From an uncultured Polaribacter sp. (GTDB lineage: Bacteria; Bacteroidota; Bacteroidia; Flavobacteriales; Flavobacteriaceae), in contig NZ_CANMHM010000006.1 in NCBI RefSeq assembly GCF_947497695.1, forward strand, positions 62,001-126,000: a stretch of DNA of 64,000 bases, given 5' to 3'. Of the stretch, positions 26,623 through 35,551 are shown piece by piece. Below the pieces are notes generated by a model, which was not told the origin of the DNA, searched no databases, and saw nothing but the letters and a program-made list of their open reading frames with translations. How positions within the stretch are numbered: the stretch's first letter is position 1; the number at the start of each line of letters is the position of its first letter. Both the position numbers and the translations under genes were made by a program.

Positions 26623-28569
26623 ATGAAAAATTTTAAGTTCTTATTTTTATTTGCTACAATTTTAAGTTTAGCTTTTACAAGTTGTGGAGATGATCCAGAA
26701 CCAATTATTACAGCAAATTCACCTGTGATAGAAAATCTTAAAAATGGTATATTAGATGGTAAACTAGAAGAAAATTACACTTTAGACGCGTCTGTTTCTT
26801 ATACGTTAACAAACTCTTTTCTTGTAGATGATGGTGTTACTCTTAATGTTCCTGCAGGTACTCAAATAAACGCCGTTGCTCAAGGAGTAGATGTTTATAT
26901 AGCTGTTTTACAAGGTGGTAAAATTAATGTTAATGGTACTGCTAACAATCCAGTAATTATGGCATCAACAAATGGAAACCCAGGAGATTGGGGTGGTTTA
27001 ACCTTATGTGGTAAAGCAACTACAACTGCTGGAGTAGATGCAACAGCAGAAGTTGGTGGTTTTGTTTATGGAGGTTCTACAGATGGTGATAGCTCAGGTA
27101 TTATTAGAAATCTAATAATTAAAGGTACTGGTGCTGCTATTAATGCAGACTCAGAATATAATGGTGTTTCTTTTTACGCTGTTGGTTCTGGAACAGTTGT
27201 AGAAAATTTAGCTGTAATTGATGGTGCTGATGATGGTGTTGAATTTTTTGGAGGAACAGTATCTGTTACAAATCTTTATTTAGAAAACAATGAGGATGAT
27301 GCTATTGACTGGACAGAGGGTTGGAATGGTACAATTACAAACTCTTACATCGTTAATACAAAAGCAGATTTTTCTACAGTTGTAGAAGCTGATAAAGAAA
27401 ATGGAAACCCTAAATTAATCAATTTAACTGCTGTTTCTTCTGTTGGTGGTACTGCTTTACAGTTTAAAAAACAATCTGGTGCTACAATTTCAGGGTTGTC
27501 TTTAGTTGGGTATGATGTTACTGTAGATATGGCAAATGATGGTCCTTTAGCTAATGTTATTTTAAATGGTGCAACAGCAAATCCTTCATTAAGTTATAAT
27601 GCAGCTAAATCTGTAGATGTATCAATTTTTGATTGGGCTAATGCAGAACTTACAGAAGTTGTAGATTTAAGTGGTAGATTAAACACTACTTTAACTTTAG
27701 ATAGTTCTAAAAGATATAGATTAAGCTCATCTTATATTGTAGAATCTGAAGGAAAATTAATTATTCCTGCAGGGACAAAAATTAGTGCTAGATCTGGTGG
27801 TGTAGATGTTTATTTAGCCGTTTTAGTTGGTGGTGAAATAGATGTAAAAGGTACTGAAGCTAACCCTGTTGTAATGTCTTCTACAGCTGGTGCTCCTGGT
27901 GATTGGGGAGGTTTAACTATTTGTGGAAAAGCATCTACTACATCAGGTGCAAACTCAACTGCAGAAGTTGGTGGTTTTGTTTATGGTGGTACTACAGATA
28001 ATGATAGTTCAGGTTCTATTAAAAACTTAGTAATTAGAGGTACAGGTGCAGCTATTAATGCAGATTCTGAATACAATGGAATTTCATTATATGCAGTTGG
28101 ATCTGGTACTACAATAGAAAATGTAGCTATTATTAATGGTGCAGATGATGGTATTGAATTTTTTGGAGGTACTGTATCTGTAACTAATATTTATTTAGAA
28201 AACAATGAAGATGATGCTGTAGATTGGACAGAAGGCTGGAATGGTACAGTAACCAATACTTACATTTCTCATACTATAGATAATTTTTCAACAGCTTTTG
28301 AAGCAGATAAAGAAAACGGTAACCCTAAGTTTACTAATGTAACAGCTATTTCAACAACTGGTGGAACTGCATTACAATTTAAAAAGAATTCTGGTGCAAC
28401 AATTACGAATCTTTATTTAAGTGGTTACGATACTAACATAGATATGGCTAATGATGGGCCTTTATCAAATGTTATTATTGATGGTGTTGCAGCAATACTA
28501 ACAGGTACTTATAATTCTGGTACACAAGTAAATGTTTCAGGATGGTCTTGGACTAATGCTGAGTTATAG
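26623..28569 (+). CDS. Tandemly duplicated beta-helix lipoprotein
   Basis: 648 residues. Signal peptide with lipobox Cys21 (AFTSC, followed by GDDPEP; the acidic residues after Cys fit surface export of Bacteroidota lipoproteins). Two copies of a ~290-residue unit follow with a 305-residue (915-bp) period. Shared blocks include GGFVYGG, GTGAAINADSEYNG, GADDG[VI]EFFGGTVSVTN and ENNEDDA[IV]DWTEGWNGT. The short repeated strands suggest a right-handed parallel beta-helix. Function unknown. Its place after a TonB receptor with a similar regulated promoter suggests a surface partner of that receptor. The copies differ clearly at DNA level, so the duplication is old. Confidence 0.85.
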   Translation: MKNFKFLFLFATILSLAFTSCGDDPEPIITANSPVIENLKNGILDGKLEENYTLDASVSYTLTNSFLVDDGVTLNVPAGTQINAVAQGVDVYIAVLQGGKINVNGTANNPVIMASTNGNPGDWGGLTLCGKATTTAGVDATAEVGGFVYGGSTDGDSSGIIRNLIIKGTGAAINADSEYNGVSFYAVGSGTVVENLAVIDGADDGVEFFGGTVSVTNLYLENNEDDAIDWTEGWNGTITNSYIVNTKADFSTVVEADKENGNPKLINLTAVSSVGGTALQFKKQSGATISGLSLVGYDVTVDMANDGPLANVILNGATANPSLSYNAAKSVDVSIFDWANAELTEVVDLSGRLNTTLTLDSSKRYRLSSSYIVESEGKLIIPAGTKISARSGGVDVYLAVLVGGEIDVKGTEANPVVMSSTAGAPGDWGGLTICGKASTTSGANSTAEVGGFVYGGTTDNDSSGSIKNLVIRGTGAAINADSEYNGISLYAVGSGTTIENVAIINGADDGIEFFGGTVSVTNIYLENNEDDAVDWTEGWNGTVTNTYISHTIDNFSTAFEADKENGNPKFTNVTAISTTGGTALQFKKNSGATITNLYLSGYDTNIDMANDGPLSNVIIDGVAAILTGTYNSGTQVNVSGWSWTNAEL

Positions 28570-28596
28570 TTTCAGATTAAATTTAATTAATACTAC

Positions 28597-28628
28597 AAAA
28601 AAAAGCAGGCTATTAGCCTGCTTTTTTT
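28597..28628. terminator. Bidirectional terminator
   Basis: AGCAGGC (28604-28610) pairs with GCCTGCT (28616-28622). The stem is flanked by A7 and T7 tracts and lies between the convergent lipoprotein and MORN-like genes. Confidence 0.9.
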
Positions 28629-28648
28629 ATTTAAATTTCTGATGATAA

Positions 28649-28999
28649 TTAGTCATTAAATGCAAGACTAGATTCAGACTTCCAATCATTAACACGAACA
28701 ATAGAGTTCTCATTATAAGTAATTTCCTTTAAAGAATCTTTTCCCCAAATAAACCATTTACCTACTTTTTTACCATCTTTATATTGAGCCATTTGAGTTT
28801 TGTTTCCTTGCTTGTCAAAACTTTTCCAGATACCTGTTAATTTTTTGTCTTTAAAAAAACCTTCTGCCTTTACCTGTCCATTATCAAAGTAATAAGTAGC
28901 TTTCACTAAATCTCCTGATTTTTCGTATTTAGGTGCTATTTCTTGAGAGAATCCTATTGCTGATATAAGTAAAACTGCTATAAATATTGCTTTTTTCAT
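28649..28999 (-). CDS. Secreted MORN/YwqK-like repeat protein
   Basis: 116 residues with a signal peptide (about 1-19, ending GFSQE). The mature part has MORN-like units of the YwqK type: YYFDNGQVKAEGFFKDKKLT, GIWKSFDKQGNKTQMAQYKD, GKKVGKWFIWGKDSLKEI. In this family the label antitoxin comes from YwqK of Bacillus and says little about role; here it is exported, so an envelope function is more likely. Own -7 box at 29035-29042. Confidence 0.82.
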   Translation of the reverse strand: MKKAIFIAVLLISAIGFSQEIAPKYEKSGDLVKATYYFDNGQVKAEGFFKDKKLTGIWKSFDKQGNKTQMAQYKDGKKVGKWFIWGKDSLKEITYNENSIVRVNDWKSESSLAFND

Positions 29000-29034
29000 A
29001 ATATGTATTTTTTATGGTTAACACTAAACTTACA

Positions 29035-29042
29035 CAAATATA
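29035..29042 (-). promoter_or_regulatory. -7 box of the MORN-like gene
   Basis: TATATTTG on the minus strand, 35 nt upstream of the start. Three heptamers AATACAT, GTAACAT and TTAACAT (plus strand, 29061, 29072, 29083) stand at an 11-bp period 18 nt upstream, but in the opposite orientation to those of the phosphate block. Confidence 0.5.
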
Positions 29043-29246
29043 GTAAAAAATTACAATAAAAATACATTTTGGTAACATTAAATTAACATTGGAAACCCGA
29101 TAAAAACACAATATACTGATAATTAGGTGTTTATGTTTTTTTGTTATTTTTATTTTATATCAATATTAACATAATTACAATAAATGGAATTTCCAAAAGA
29201 ATAGAATTGATTAAAATTAAGAAATAATTTTTAGGCCTCTAAAACA

Positions 29247-29284
29247 GAAAACCCCTTAAAGCTATCTAACTTTAAGGGGTTTTC
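29247..29284 (-). terminator. Terminator of the 29307-29804 gene
   Basis: A perfect 15-bp stem (29247-29261 with 29270-29284) and 8-nt loop, 22 nt past the stop codon. Confidence 0.85.
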
Positions 29285-29306
29285 TTTTTACTAAGAAACA
29301 GAATTT

Positions 29307-29804
29307 CTATAATCTCCATCCTATATTTAATCCCAATCTAGGTACTAATGTAGGAGAATCTGAGCTAAACATATTTCTTCCAATACCTCCAAAAAGATCT
29401 ATAGTAAAACCACCAGAAGATACAAATTTTGTTCCAACAACAACACCTAAAGCTGCATCTGTGTAACTAATATTAAAATCGTTAGAATCTTCTATTGTTT
29501 CTTTTTTACCAGAGTTTACTCCTATAAAAGCTTCTCCAAAAAAGTTCCATTTTTCACCTGTAGAAAAATAATTTCTAAAATAAGGAGTAATCATCATGTT
29601 TTCATTATATCTAAAACTATCCTCTTGATCTGCAATATTAAAAGCTAGAGAAATACCAAAAGAAGAACTTTCAGATAAATATCTTTCATAAGAAAAATCT
29701 AAATTTTTTATAATAATTGCATCTGCAATATCTACCTTAATCTCATGTTGTGCATAGCTTATAGAGCCAAGCATCAGTACGAATGCTAAAATTAATTTTT
29801 TCAT
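29307..29804 (-). CDS. Outer-membrane beta-barrel protein (DUF3575-like)
   Basis: 165 residues with a signal peptide (about 1-18, ending ISYAQ). Amphipathic beta-strands and a C-terminal aromatic-rich strand (PRLGLNIGWRL) suggest a small outer-membrane barrel. It is a paralogue of the next upstream gene: shared HEIK start, SYE[RK] followed by a similar S-[FY]G strand, ITP[YF][FY]R, and GGIGRNMF/LGIGRNMF near the end. Own promoter at 29846-29853, so transcribed apart from its paralogue. Confidence 0.78.
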   Translation of the reverse strand: MKKLILAFVLMLGSISYAQHEIKVDIADAIIIKNLDFSYERYLSESSSFGISLAFNIADQEDSFRYNENMMITPYFRNYFSTGEKWNFFGEAFIGVNSGKKETIEDSNDFNISYTDAALGVVVGTKFVSSGGFTIDLFGGIGRNMFSSDSPTLVPRLGLNIGWRL

Positions 29805-29845
29805 TTTTTTGTTTTTTTGATTAGTTATTTGTGTTACTTACCTTG

Positions 29846-29853
29846 CAAACATA
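29846..29853 (-). promoter_or_regulatory. -7 box of the 29307-29804 gene
   Basis: TATGTTTG on the minus strand fits TAnnTTTG, 41 nt upstream of the start, within the 66-bp gap between the two paralogues. Confidence 0.5.
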
Positions 29854-29870
29854 CAAAAATAAGATTGTAT

Positions 29871-30428
29871 TTAGAATCGATACCCTAAAGAGATTCCTCC
29901 TCTAGATATGATGCTGTTATCAAAAAAGCTATTCGCGTCATTGTTAAACATGTTTCTACCAATACCTAGCAAAACTTCTGCTGTAAAGCCAGATTTAATA
30001 ATAAATTTACCTCCAACAGAAACACCCAAAGCAAAATCGGTTTCACTTTCTATTTTAGAAGAGCTAAAAGAATAATTTCTTTCTTCATAATGGTTTAACA
30101 TTCCAAATCCTTCTACAAAAAAACCTCTTGCAAACCTTGTTTCAGAAAAAAACCATCTGTAAAATGGAGTGATAGATATTTTTTTAGGGAAATAAAAATC
30201 ATTGTCAATATCATTAAAATTGTAAAATACAGAAACACCATAAGAAGTATCTTTATTTATTAGTTTTTCATAAGAAACATCTAAAGAAGAAAACACAATT
30301 AAACTAAAGGCATTTAACTTAATTTCATGTTTTTTATTAAAATCTTGTGGGTATTCTTCTTTTTGATTTTCTTGAGCAATCATCAAAGTTGAAAAGAAGA
30401 CTAAAAATAGAATTGTACATTTTTTCAT
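29871..30428 (-). CDS. Outer-membrane beta-barrel protein (DUF3575-like), paralogue
   Basis: 185 residues with a signal peptide (about 1-18, ending MIAQE) and the DUF3575-like block HEIKLNAFSLIVFSSLDVSYEK. About the same length and strand pattern as the downstream gene, with an extra acidic N-terminal linker (NQKEEYPQDFNKK). Role unknown; a small outer-membrane barrel is the best guess. The pair arose by tandem duplication and has diverged strongly. Confidence 0.78.
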   Translation of the reverse strand: MKKCTILFLVFFSTLMIAQENQKEEYPQDFNKKHEIKLNAFSLIVFSSLDVSYEKLINKDTSYGVSVFYNFNDIDNDFYFPKKISITPFYRWFFSETRFARGFFVEGFGMLNHYEERNYSFSSSKIESETDFALGVSVGGKFIIKSGFTAEVLLGIGRNMFNNDANSFFDNSIISRGGISLGYRF

Positions 30429-30532
30429 GGCATTTGTTTTTTTAATGTATTATTAGCGTTAACAATTATAGTGATAAATATTAAAAATGATATTATATGA
30501 TTATTATTTATTTTAGATAGTAAAAGTATCAA

Positions 30533-33500
30533 TTAAAAAATAGCTCTTAATTGCACACTTCCTGTATGAATTGCTCTAGAACCCTCTGCTTTTCTGCCTA
30601 AATAATTTAAATTCAAATTTAAAAAGGCATTTAATTTTCTGTTGAATAAAAGAGTCCAAGTATAATTTTTTCCTGCTTGTAAACCTTCTAACATTTGGTA
30701 AGCAACAGGTGTATTTGTATTACCAGTAAAATCATTTAAAAACATATTTACATTTGCAGAAATTTGATTTTTCTCACTGTTTACGTAAAAATACTCAAAA
30801 CCAAATTTTTGCTGTTTCAGTAATTCAAAATCCTGCAAGGTGTTTTCTTTGTTTTTAAAGTGATAAAAAGCAGTAAAGCGATTGTTTTCATTATACAAAA
30901 AGCTAATTTTGGGCTGTACTTCATTTGCATTGATAGTATAGTTTCTACTGTTAAAATTTTCTGTATCCAAATCGTTTTTAGCCATTTTTCCCATCAATTC
31001 AAACAACCAAAACGTTTTAAATTTATGAGCATAATCTACTTGGTGTAAGTTGATGTTGTTTTTTTGACTACCAATAAAAAATTGTTGCTTATTCCTATTT
31101 TCTCCATAAGTGTAAGTAATACTGTTTTTTTGAAGATTTTTGTTGTAATAAATACTATTTCTAAGGTTAAAACTTAGCCCAAGTAATTTATTTTCATCAA
31201 AATTAAAAGGATTAAAATTAAACGAGTTCCCTATTCTTTGCTGCTCATTTGCTACACTTAAAAAACTTTGATTGTAAAAATGAGAGAGTATTTTTTTGAG
31301 GCCTTTTTGATCAGACCAACTTTTAGGGTTTAAAGATATAGATTGTGTAAATTTAGCTCTTTGAGTAGCTATAAACTGTATATTAGGTTTTGGCAAACGT
31401 AAATATGCTGCTTGGTCTTGAAATTCAGCAATTTCAAATTCATCAAAATCTTTAACCCCATCATTGTTATAATCTATCCAAGTATAAAAACCCAAACCAG
31501 GTTCTGTTTTTACATAAATATACTCTTGTCTGGCTACATTTCCTGAAGATGTTTCATAAACAGTGCCTAAATTAACAAAATCTTTAAATAATTTTTGATT
31601 GAAAACAACTTGCGAGTTTAACGACTTTTCATCATCTATAAAATTATTTTCTGTAAGTCTGTAATTGGCAAAAACACTTAAATTCGTTTTTTCGTTTTGT
31701 ATAATTTTACTGTTAATGTAAAACGTTTTTCTATTGTTGATTTGTGTAAATGCATTCGATTTTATACTATCGTTATCTCTATAATTTAGTCCGAATTTTG
31801 CAAAAACCTTTGTAGAATCTCCAATGCCAAAATAGGTTTCATATTCTTTAAATCGATGACTTGTGTTGATGAATTCTTGATTGGTATTATTTTTTCGACT
31901 ATTGGTTTCAAAATTGATAAATGCACCCAACCATTTTTTGTTAAAGTCTTGTTCTGCTCTTGCTTTTGCAACAAAAAACGAGTTGTCTTCTGTAGTTGAG
32001 GTGTTTTCTAAAAAACTACCATCTACAAAAAACGAGGTGTTTTTAAAGTTCATTTTAGATTGCAGCTCATGTTTGTTTCCAGAAAAAACATCTTTGTAGG
32101 TTAAGTTATTAAATCGATATAAAATAAAATCATTTTGTTTGTTTTGTAGTGTAAATTCTGATTGCAGTAAACTTTTAGTAGCATTGTTTGTCAATATATT
32201 CCAATCTCTATTAAACTCTATAGATTCCCAACGTTCTACTGTTTTAAAATTCTCTTGTACAAATTCGTGACTAACAGTACTTTTCAATTGCCATTTTTTA
32301 TCAATTAAAGTTTGTTGCCAATCTATTTTTGTTGCCAAAGCTTGGTTTTGATTGTCATCTATAGTAGAAAATAAATTTGCATCGTTATTACTCAGTGCAA
32401 CCTCAGTATTAATAACTGTTTTTTTAGAGGGATTATATGTAGATTGTACCACAAACAATTGCGATTTTGTTGCAGGATTTAAACGAATTATCGGTTGATA
32501 ATTTCCTTGATTTTTGCCTACATACTGAAAAATGTTACCTATTGCAGTAGATTCAGACAAATTATAATCGCCTAAATTAGAGCCAACGTTTGTAAAAGTT
32601 ACGGTGTATAATTCATCAGTTGGGTTGTTAGAGAATTCAAAAATTTCTTCATTGCCATTATTTACTTTTTTATACAGAATTTTATTTTCATTAAAGGTGT
32701 CTATAAAAGCACTTTCTGCCACCATTAAGTTGGTATTGTTACCAGCGTTTTCTAATAATATTTTTTGTTCGGTTGTTAAGTTTTGTTGTATGGGTTGGTT
32801 TTTTGCATCATTCTCAGAATAAAAATACCCAGCAACACTAAATTTATCACTCTTATAAGAAGCTTCATTATAGGTAATAAAACGGGTAAAATTTCTTTCG
32901 GAATACTGAAAATTAATCCAAATTCTCATATCATTTGTAATAGGATATGTGGTATTGAATTTTATTTCGCCTAAATTATAATCAATAGTATAATCTTTAT
33001 TTTCTCCACGTTTAATTTGAACACCATTTATGTACACTTGGTCACTACCTTCTATAATTAAAATGGCAGTTTCATTGTTGGGTCCTAAAATTTTATAAGG
33101 TCCTTGGTTTCCTTCAACACCTGTAATATTAAAGGTGCTAAATCTACCTCTAACAACAGCCCCAGAAGCAGCAACTTTTATGTTATCATTAATGGTTGCT
33201 TTTACTTGCAAGCCAGATACTTGCTTTGTAAATGGTAAAAAGTAACTTTGGTTATTTTGTAAAGAAATATCACCAGCTCTAACTCCCCAATTGTCTGTAA
33301 ACATTTCAATAAAAATCCGATCAAAATCTGTAATATTTTGCGAATATCCATTTTGTTGAATCGGTACATTGGTGTCCCAAATATTGGCTCTTAAGGTAAT
33401 GTCTTTTGATAGTTTACCAGATATTTCTAAGTCTAAAGCCGAGTTTGTTACCGCATTTTGATTGTTACCAGAAGTAATGCCTCTACTAATAAAACCTTTG

Positions 33501-33910
33501 GTTTGTAAGCCATCAAATAGTTTTATTTCTGATGCTTTTTTATTAGTCGTTAAACTGTATAATTTACCAGTATTTACATTGTTGGGTTGTATAAATTTTT
33601 CATCAAAAGGGGTGTATATTTTTGTAATAAAATCTGGAAGTCTAAAATATGTAACAGTAATTTCTGTATGTTTTTTTGAGTTGATAATTAGTTTTGCCTT
33701 GTTAAAGTCTATTGTATATGCCTCTTTAGGAATTTTCTTAGATAAAGCATCTAAAACTTTAAATTTCTGCGGATTTAAAGCCACAGAATCTAATTGAATG
33801 GTGTCTTTTTTAACCAGTATTTTTTGCACCCGAAAATCTTTAGATATTGTTTGAGATTGGACTGACAATCCAATAAAAAGCAAAAAGAAAAAGAGAATTC
33901 TTTGAATCAT
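30533..33910 (-). CDS. Very large outer-membrane beta-barrel protein
   Basis: 1125 residues with a signal peptide (about 1-19, ending SVQSQ). Residues about 130-400 contain strand-rich motifs (SRGITSGNNQN, GVRAGDISLQ, EGSDQVYINGVQIKRGE, YTIDYNLGEIKF) resembling blocks in SprA-type and other giant Bacteroidota outer-membrane proteins; the rest is long alternating strands ending RAIF. No enzymatic motif seen. It may be a transport or assembly barrel; it is much shorter than SprA and not SprA itself. It lies downstream of ogt on the same strand with a 57-bp gap and no clear own promoter. Confidence 0.75.
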   Translation of the reverse strand: MIQRILFFFLLFIGLSVQSQTISKDFRVQKILVKKDTIQLDSVALNPQKFKVLDALSKKIPKEAYTIDFNKAKLIINSKKHTEITVTYFRLPDFITKIYTPFDEKFIQPNNVNTGKLYSLTTNKKASEIKLFDGLQTKGFISRGITSGNNQNAVTNSALDLEISGKLSKDITLRANIWDTNVPIQQNGYSQNITDFDRIFIEMFTDNWGVRAGDISLQNNQSYFLPFTKQVSGLQVKATINDNIKVAASGAVVRGRFSTFNITGVEGNQGPYKILGPNNETAILIIEGSDQVYINGVQIKRGENKDYTIDYNLGEIKFNTTYPITNDMRIWINFQYSERNFTRFITYNEASYKSDKFSVAGYFYSENDAKNQPIQQNLTTEQKILLENAGNNTNLMVAESAFIDTFNENKILYKKVNNGNEEIFEFSNNPTDELYTVTFTNVGSNLGDYNLSESTAIGNIFQYVGKNQGNYQPIIRLNPATKSQLFVVQSTYNPSKKTVINTEVALSNNDANLFSTIDDNQNQALATKIDWQQTLIDKKWQLKSTVSHEFVQENFKTVERWESIEFNRDWNILTNNATKSLLQSEFTLQNKQNDFILYRFNNLTYKDVFSGNKHELQSKMNFKNTSFFVDGSFLENTSTTEDNSFFVAKARAEQDFNKKWLGAFINFETNSRKNNTNQEFINTSHRFKEYETYFGIGDSTKVFAKFGLNYRDNDSIKSNAFTQINNRKTFYINSKIIQNEKTNLSVFANYRLTENNFIDDEKSLNSQVVFNQKLFKDFVNLGTVYETSSGNVARQEYIYVKTEPGLGFYTWIDYNNDGVKDFDEFEIAEFQDQAAYLRLPKPNIQFIATQRAKFTQSISLNPKSWSDQKGLKKILSHFYNQSFLSVANEQQRIGNSFNFNPFNFDENKLLGLSFNLRNSIYYNKNLQKNSITYTYGENRNKQQFFIGSQKNNINLHQVDYAHKFKTFWLFELMGKMAKNDLDTENFNSRNYTINANEVQPKISFLYNENNRFTAFYHFKNKENTLQDFELLKQQKFGFEYFYVNSEKNQISANVNMFLNDFTGNTNTPVAYQMLEGLQAGKNYTWTLLFNRKLNAFLNLNLNYLGRKAEGSRAIHTGSVQLRAIF

Positions 33911-33967
33911 AAAAAACTATACAATCTTAACGTAAAAAAATGTTTTTTAATGTTTGAAGCATAAAAA

Positions 33968-34462
33968 TTAAAACAACGTTTGTTGTTTCATAGGATTTTC
34001 ATGTACTAATAACCATTTTTTACGCCAAATTCCACCAGCATAACCTGTTAAAGAACCATCAGAACCAATTACTCTATGGCAAGGAATAATAATCCAAAGT
34101 GGGTTTTTACCATTGGCAGAAGCAACTGCTCTAATGGCTTTTACATCGCCCAAAGTTTTACTTTGTGCTAAGTAAGTAGTGGTTTTGCCGTATTTTATTT
34201 TTAAGAGTGATTTCCAAACTTTTATTTGAAAATCTGTTCCTTTTGGGTTGACAGTTAAATTAAAACTGGCTCTTTTTCCGTTAAAATATTCTTCTAATTG
34301 CACAACACATTCTTGCAAGCAAATTGGCGTAGATGCTTTTAATAATTCATCAGAAATAGCATCATCCTTTAAAACAGTAAGAGACTGAATTCCGTTTTTA
34401 TCTCCTGTAATTTTTGCAATTCCTATGGGAGTTTTGTGGTATGTTGTTTGTAATTCTTGCAT
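33968..34462 (-). CDS. ogt: Methylated-DNA-protein-cysteine methyltransferase
   Basis: 164 residues. Removes O6-methylguanine (and O4-methylthymine) by transfer to its own cysteine, Cys128 in IPCHRV. The GSLTGYAGG block that closes the active site follows (136-144), and the upstream Ada-like N-terminal domain is short. No AraC (Ada) domain, so this is the stand-alone repair enzyme. It starts inside the stop codon of tatD (TAATG, one shared base), so the two are translationally coupled. Confidence 0.95.
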   Translation of the reverse strand: MQELQTTYHKTPIGIAKITGDKNGIQSLTVLKDDAISDELLKASTPICLQECVVQLEEYFNGKRASFNLTVNPKGTDFQIKVWKSLLKIKYGKTTTYLAQSKTLGDVKAIRAVASANGKNPLWIIIPCHRVIGSDGSLTGYAGGIWRKKWLLVHENPMKQQTLF

Positions 34463-35226
34463 TAAATACCAAAAACATCTTTAGAATTCTGAGTTGTAAT
34501 TTTGGCAATTTCATTAAAAGAAACCCCATAAATATCAACCAATTTGTCAATAACATTAGTAATATAAGAAGATTCATTTCTTTTTCCTCTATAAGGAGTT
34601 GGTGCTAAATAAGGTGCATCTGTTTCTAAAACAATGTGTTTGATGTCTATTTCATTTAGAAATTTATCAATTTTACCATTTTTAAAAGTAGCAACACCAC
34701 CAATTCCTAATTTCATATTGTAAGAAATTGCTTTTTTAGCCTGCTCCAAAGTTCCTGTAAAACAATGAAAAATGCCTCTTAAATCTGTTCCTTTTTCAGA
34801 TTCTAAAACTTCAAAAATTTCATCAAAAGCATCTCTACAATGAATATTAATAGGTAGTTTTTTTTCTTTTGCCCATTGTATTTGAGTTCTAAAAGCATTT
34901 TGCTGCTCAAATAAAAAAGTTGTGTCCCAATACAAATCCATGCCAATTTCTCCAATGGCATAAAAGTCTTTTTTGTCAATCCATTCTTTTACATGTGCTA
35001 ATTCTTCTAAATAATTTTCTTTTACAGAAGTAGGGTGTAAGCCCATCATTAAAAAAACATTTTTAGGGTAGTCTTTTTCAAGTTGCATCATTTTTTTTGT
35101 GTAAGAAGCATCTATTGCAGGAATAAAAAACCGTGAAACGCCAGCGTCTTTTGCACGCTGTATCATTGCAGCTTGGTCTTCATTAAATTGACTAGAATAT
35201 AAATGTGTATGGGTATCTGTAATCAT
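34462..35226 (-). CDS. tatD: TatD family metal-dependent hydrolase
   Basis: 254 residues. TIM-barrel nuclease-type hydrolase with the family metal ligands: DTHTHLY at the N-terminus, GEIGMD (about 92-97), IHCRDA, FHCFTG and LETDAPYLAP near the C-terminus. TatD enzymes act as 3'-5' exonucleases or related deoxyribonucleases in DNA repair, which fits coupling to ogt. Length is usual. Promoter box at 35246-35253. Confidence 0.95.
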   Translation of the reverse strand: MITDTHTHLYSSQFNEDQAAMIQRAKDAGVSRFFIPAIDASYTKKMMQLEKDYPKNVFLMMGLHPTSVKENYLEELAHVKEWIDKKDFYAIGEIGMDLYWDTTFLFEQQNAFRTQIQWAKEKKLPINIHCRDAFDEIFEVLESEKGTDLRGIFHCFTGTLEQAKKAISYNMKLGIGGVATFKNGKIDKFLNEIDIKHIVLETDAPYLAPTPYRGKRNESSYITNVIDKLVDIYGVSFNEIAKITTQNSKDVFGI

Positions 35227-35245
35227 TTAGCTTAAATTTCTAGTG

Positions 35246-35253
35246 CAAAACTA
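35246..35253 (-). promoter_or_regulatory. -7 box of the tatD-ogt operon
   Basis: TAGTTTTG on the minus strand fits TAnnTTTG, 19 nt upstream of the tatD start. Confidence 0.55.
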
Positions 35254-35362
35254 AGGAATATATGTTTGTTTTTGGAGAAATTGAAGGGCGATCAATATAT
35301 AAATTTTTCCAAATAATGTTATTTTATAAAGTAGAATAACAATGGAAATTACAAATGTTTTC

Positions 35363-35417
35363 CTGAGCTTGTCGAAGGATGTTTAAAGATTTACAAAAAA
35401 GTCTTCGACAAGCTCAG
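35363..35417. repeat. 15-bp inverted repeat, dispersed flavobacterial type
   Basis: CTGAGCTTGTCGAAG (35363-35377) and its exact reverse complement (35403-35417) enclose a 25-nt loop; the right arm continues as ACTGACA. The word is GC-rich compared with its surroundings and is, from memory, a very common intergenic repeat in Bacteroidota genomes. Confidence 0.85.
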
Positions 35418-35527
35418 ACTGACAAAAGGTTTGTGTAATTGTGATCTGTTAATTAGATGATGTTTCGATTTAAATACACATTTTTTGAACTCTTAATATA
35501 GTAACTCAATACTCTAAACATTAATGG

Positions 35528-35535
35528 TATCTTTG
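35528..35535 (+). promoter_or_regulatory. -7 box of the DEAD-box helicase gene
   Basis: TATCTTTG fits TAnnTTTG, 16 nt before the ATG at 35552. Confidence 0.6.
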
Positions 35536-35551
35536 CAGAAAATTATTAAGA

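Larger units (their letters stand above)
29000..29306. other. Intergenic stretch with promoter, phased repeats and terminator
   Basis: 307 bp. From left: the MORN gene promoter (minus-strand TATATTTG, 29035-29042), three TTAACAT-like words at 11-bp period (29061-29089), about 150 bp of AT-rich sequence without recognisable structure, and the terminator hairpin of the next gene (29247-29284). No small gene or RNA seen. Confidence 0.5.
35227..35551. other. Intergenic stretch with promoters and an inverted repeat
   Basis: 325 bp between divergent tatD and the helicase gene. It holds the tatD -7 box (TAGTTTTG, minus, 35246-35253), the inverted repeat listed separately, and the helicase -7 box (TATCTTTG, 35528-35535). 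Nothing else recognisable. Confidence 0.6.

Noticed and set aside
33462-33797. 111-codon plus-strand frame inside the large barrel gene
   Set aside because: Shadow of the minus-strand gene; no start signal and no known motif.
30533-33910. Gliding motility protein SprA
   Set aside because: Some blocks are similar, but the protein is less than half the length of SprA and lacks its overall layout.
35363-35417. Terminator of the tatD or helicase gene
   Set aside because: It lies between divergent genes, upstream of both, so it cannot end either transcript; it is better read as a dispersed repeat.
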